Below are positions 62,978 to 64,000 of a stretch of DNA of 64,000 nt, in pieces. A program made the translations under genes and the position numbers. A model generated the notes under the pieces. It was not told the origin of the DNA and made no database searches. It was given only the letters and a program-made list of their open reading frames with translations. Position 1 is the stretch's first letter. Every line of letters starts with the position of its first letter. This stretch comes from Nocardioides marinus (GTDB lineage Bacteria; Pseudomonadota; Alphaproteobacteria; Rhodobacterales; Rhodobacteraceae): NCBI GenBank assembly GCA_019801415.1, contig JAHVJD010000001.1, positions 496,001 through 560,000 of the forward strand, read 5' to 3'.

Positions 62978-63940
62978 TCAATGCGCGGGCAGGATCAAAA
63001 GCGGCTGCTCCTCTTCCTGCGACAGCCGCTCCAGATAATCGCGTCCATGCACGCCCAATCCGGCGACCCGGTTTGACAGCGCGGGCAGAGCTGCAACCCG
63101 AGCTCGGATCTCTGCCATGTCATCAGACAGCGCCGCTGCGGTTGCGAATGCGTCCCCAGGATCCGCGGACATCAGCTTGTGCGCCAGCACATCTTGGGGA
63201 AACCGCAGCGAGAGGGCTTCGATCTTCTGGAACTGACGCTTTGCCTGCTGCTCGGCCTCGGCCAACTCATTCAGCCAGAACAGAGCCTTGATCTGCGCGG
63301 CACCGCACAGCGACACACCGGCAAGCAGGCTGCGCAGCAGGCCCGTATCGACCTTAGGCATCGCCAGCACAGCTTGAACCCCGTCGAGCAGCTTATCAAA
63401 GCCATAGTGCAGCTTTTCCTCGGCATTGCGCACCACCGGCTCCGGGTCGAGCCGGTTGGCAGCGTTGTCCAGCCGCTCCAGCGTTGTGCGAATACCCGTC
63501 AGCACGTCGCGCAGCCCCAGTTCGCGCAAGCGGTCGGGGAAACCGTCCATCTTGGCCTCAACTCTGTTGATCTGGCCGCCGATTCCGTCCAGGCGGTGCA
63601 GGATCATTGCAGTGCTGGCAGCGGTCACGCCAATCCCTGCCACCGAAGAGGCAATATTGACCAGCTGCAGCGATTGCAGTGTCCCCACCGTCTGCTGCAA
63701 CGCCGTCAGCTTGCTGCTGATCTGCGCGTTCTGCACGACACCGATAAGCCCGGTGGCGCCGGTCGGGTCAAACGACAGCCCGGTCTGCAGCAGATCGCCC
63801 AGCAGCCCGGTCTCCTGCACATGGCCGACAATCTTGCCCGTGGTCGTATCCTTCAGGATCGCGCCATACCGCTGCACTCCGCCAGTAGCAAAATTCAGCA
63901 TGTGCTCAGCGGGTATGGCAAAGGGAATAGCAACAGGCAT
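62978..63940 (-). CDS. Unrecognised protein with a hydrophobic segment and coiled-coil
   Basis: A 320-residue protein I do not recognise. N-terminus MPVAIPFAIPAEHMLNFATGG lacks a clear signal peptide. Residues about 65-120 are hydrophobic with coiled-coil character (ALQQTVGTLQSLQLVNIA, SVAGIGVTAASTAMIL). After residue 120 the protein is helical and charged (RVEAKMDGFPDRLREL, LNELAEAEQQAKRQFQKIEAL). Its ATG (63940-63938) overlaps the upstream gene's TGA as ATGA, so it is translated with that partner. A role with a membrane cannot be assigned. Confidence 0.6.
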   Translation of the reverse strand: MPVAIPFAIPAEHMLNFATGGVQRYGAILKDTTTGKIVGHVQETGLLGDLLQTGLSFDPTGATGLIGVVQNAQISSKLTALQQTVGTLQSLQLVNIASSVAGIGVTAASTAMILHRLDGIGGQINRVEAKMDGFPDRLRELGLRDVLTGIRTTLERLDNAANRLDPEPVVRNAEEKLHYGFDKLLDGVQAVLAMPKVDTGLLRSLLAGVSLCGAAQIKALFWLNELAEAEQQAKRQFQKIEALSLRFPQDVLAHKLMSADPGDAFATAAALSDDMAEIRARVAALPALSNRVAGLGVHGRDYLERLSQEEEQPLLILPAH

Positions 63941-64000
63941 CAGCCCAGCTCCTCCAGCCGTTTGGCCAGCAAGCCATCCAATTCAGAGAACAACGTCCCT
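63940..64000 (-). CDS. C-terminal end of an upstream coupled gene (partial)
   Basis: Only the last 19 residues are in the window: GTLFSELDGLLAKRLEELG and then TGA (63942-63940), which overlaps the start of the next gene. Frame is supported by this ATGA overlap. Nothing can be said of its function; the rest lies beyond the right edge. Confidence 0.5.
   Translation of the reverse strand, partial: GTLFSELDGLLAKRLEELG

Overview
The window reads as a chromosomal segment of an alphaproteobacterium of the family Rhodobacteraceae, most likely the marine Roseobacter group. Base composition is high in G+C throughout. Supporting gene content includes a C4-pathway 5-aminolevulinate synthase with an FnrL-type box upstream, a DksA that keeps only one zinc-finger cysteine, a CoxD/CoxE-like ATPase and VWA pair, DUF2927, DUF2852 and DUF2189 proteins, and the argS-SPOR-nagZ order. 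Species is not resolved. Coding density is high, and most of the window is core metabolism and cell-envelope maintenance. I see no prophage, insertion sequence, CRISPR array or rRNA operon.

Layout. 1-4.4 kb (minus): argS, a SPOR protein, nagZ (cut by the left edge) and a YciI-like protein. 4.5-6.1 kb: dgt diverging from an A-type Fe-S carrier gene. 6.2-8.8 kb (minus): the most unusual locus, a small four-repeat FSSGS protein, an unrecognised 387-residue protein and a translationally coupled EamA exporter. 9.1-11.9 kb: exonuclease III, FAD monooxygenase, dksA. 12-15.8 kb: MoxR-type ATPase, DUF2927 lipoprotein, small membrane protein, VWA protein. 16-21.6 kb: PhoD-like phosphatase, M48 protease, luciferase-like oxidoreductase, PIN protein, RlmI-like methyltransferase. 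21.3-27 kb: glnE and small membrane or housekeeping genes. 27.2-34.2 kb: a TRAP transporter operon diverging from a Cache-type two-component system. 34.2-38.4 kb: lytic transglycosylase, then ilvBN behind a leader-peptide attenuator. 38.6-42.2 kb: small OB-like protein, XRE regulator, DUF2189 protein, prfB. 42.3-53.5 kb: PBP1A, amidase, aminotransferase, M48/TPR protein plus DsbA-like protein, ispG, RodZ-like protein, hemA. 53.8-59.3 kb: M20 peptidase with a duplicated 3' end, thioesterase, three tRNA-Asp, two tRNA-Val, a phosphatase, an Lrp regulator and leucine dehydrogenase. 59.5-64 kb: lon and two unrecognised proteins, with a third cut by the right edge.

How the genes fit together. Several neighbour sets look functional. 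The envelope set is mrcA, amidase, lytic transglycosylase, nagZ, SPOR and RodZ-like. The oxygen-linked tetrapyrrole set is hemA with its FnrL box and a 5' UTR hairpin. Branched-chain amino acid synthesis (ilvBN) carries attenuation signals, and the Lrp-leucine dehydrogenase pair handles catabolism of the same amino acids. The TRAP operon is probably controlled by its divergent kinase and regulator.

The best candidate for an undescribed system is the 6.2-8.9 kb operon. Its short protein repeats (F/Y)SSGS four times, with different codons each time, and it lies upstream of an orphan protein whose stop codon overlaps the exporter start.
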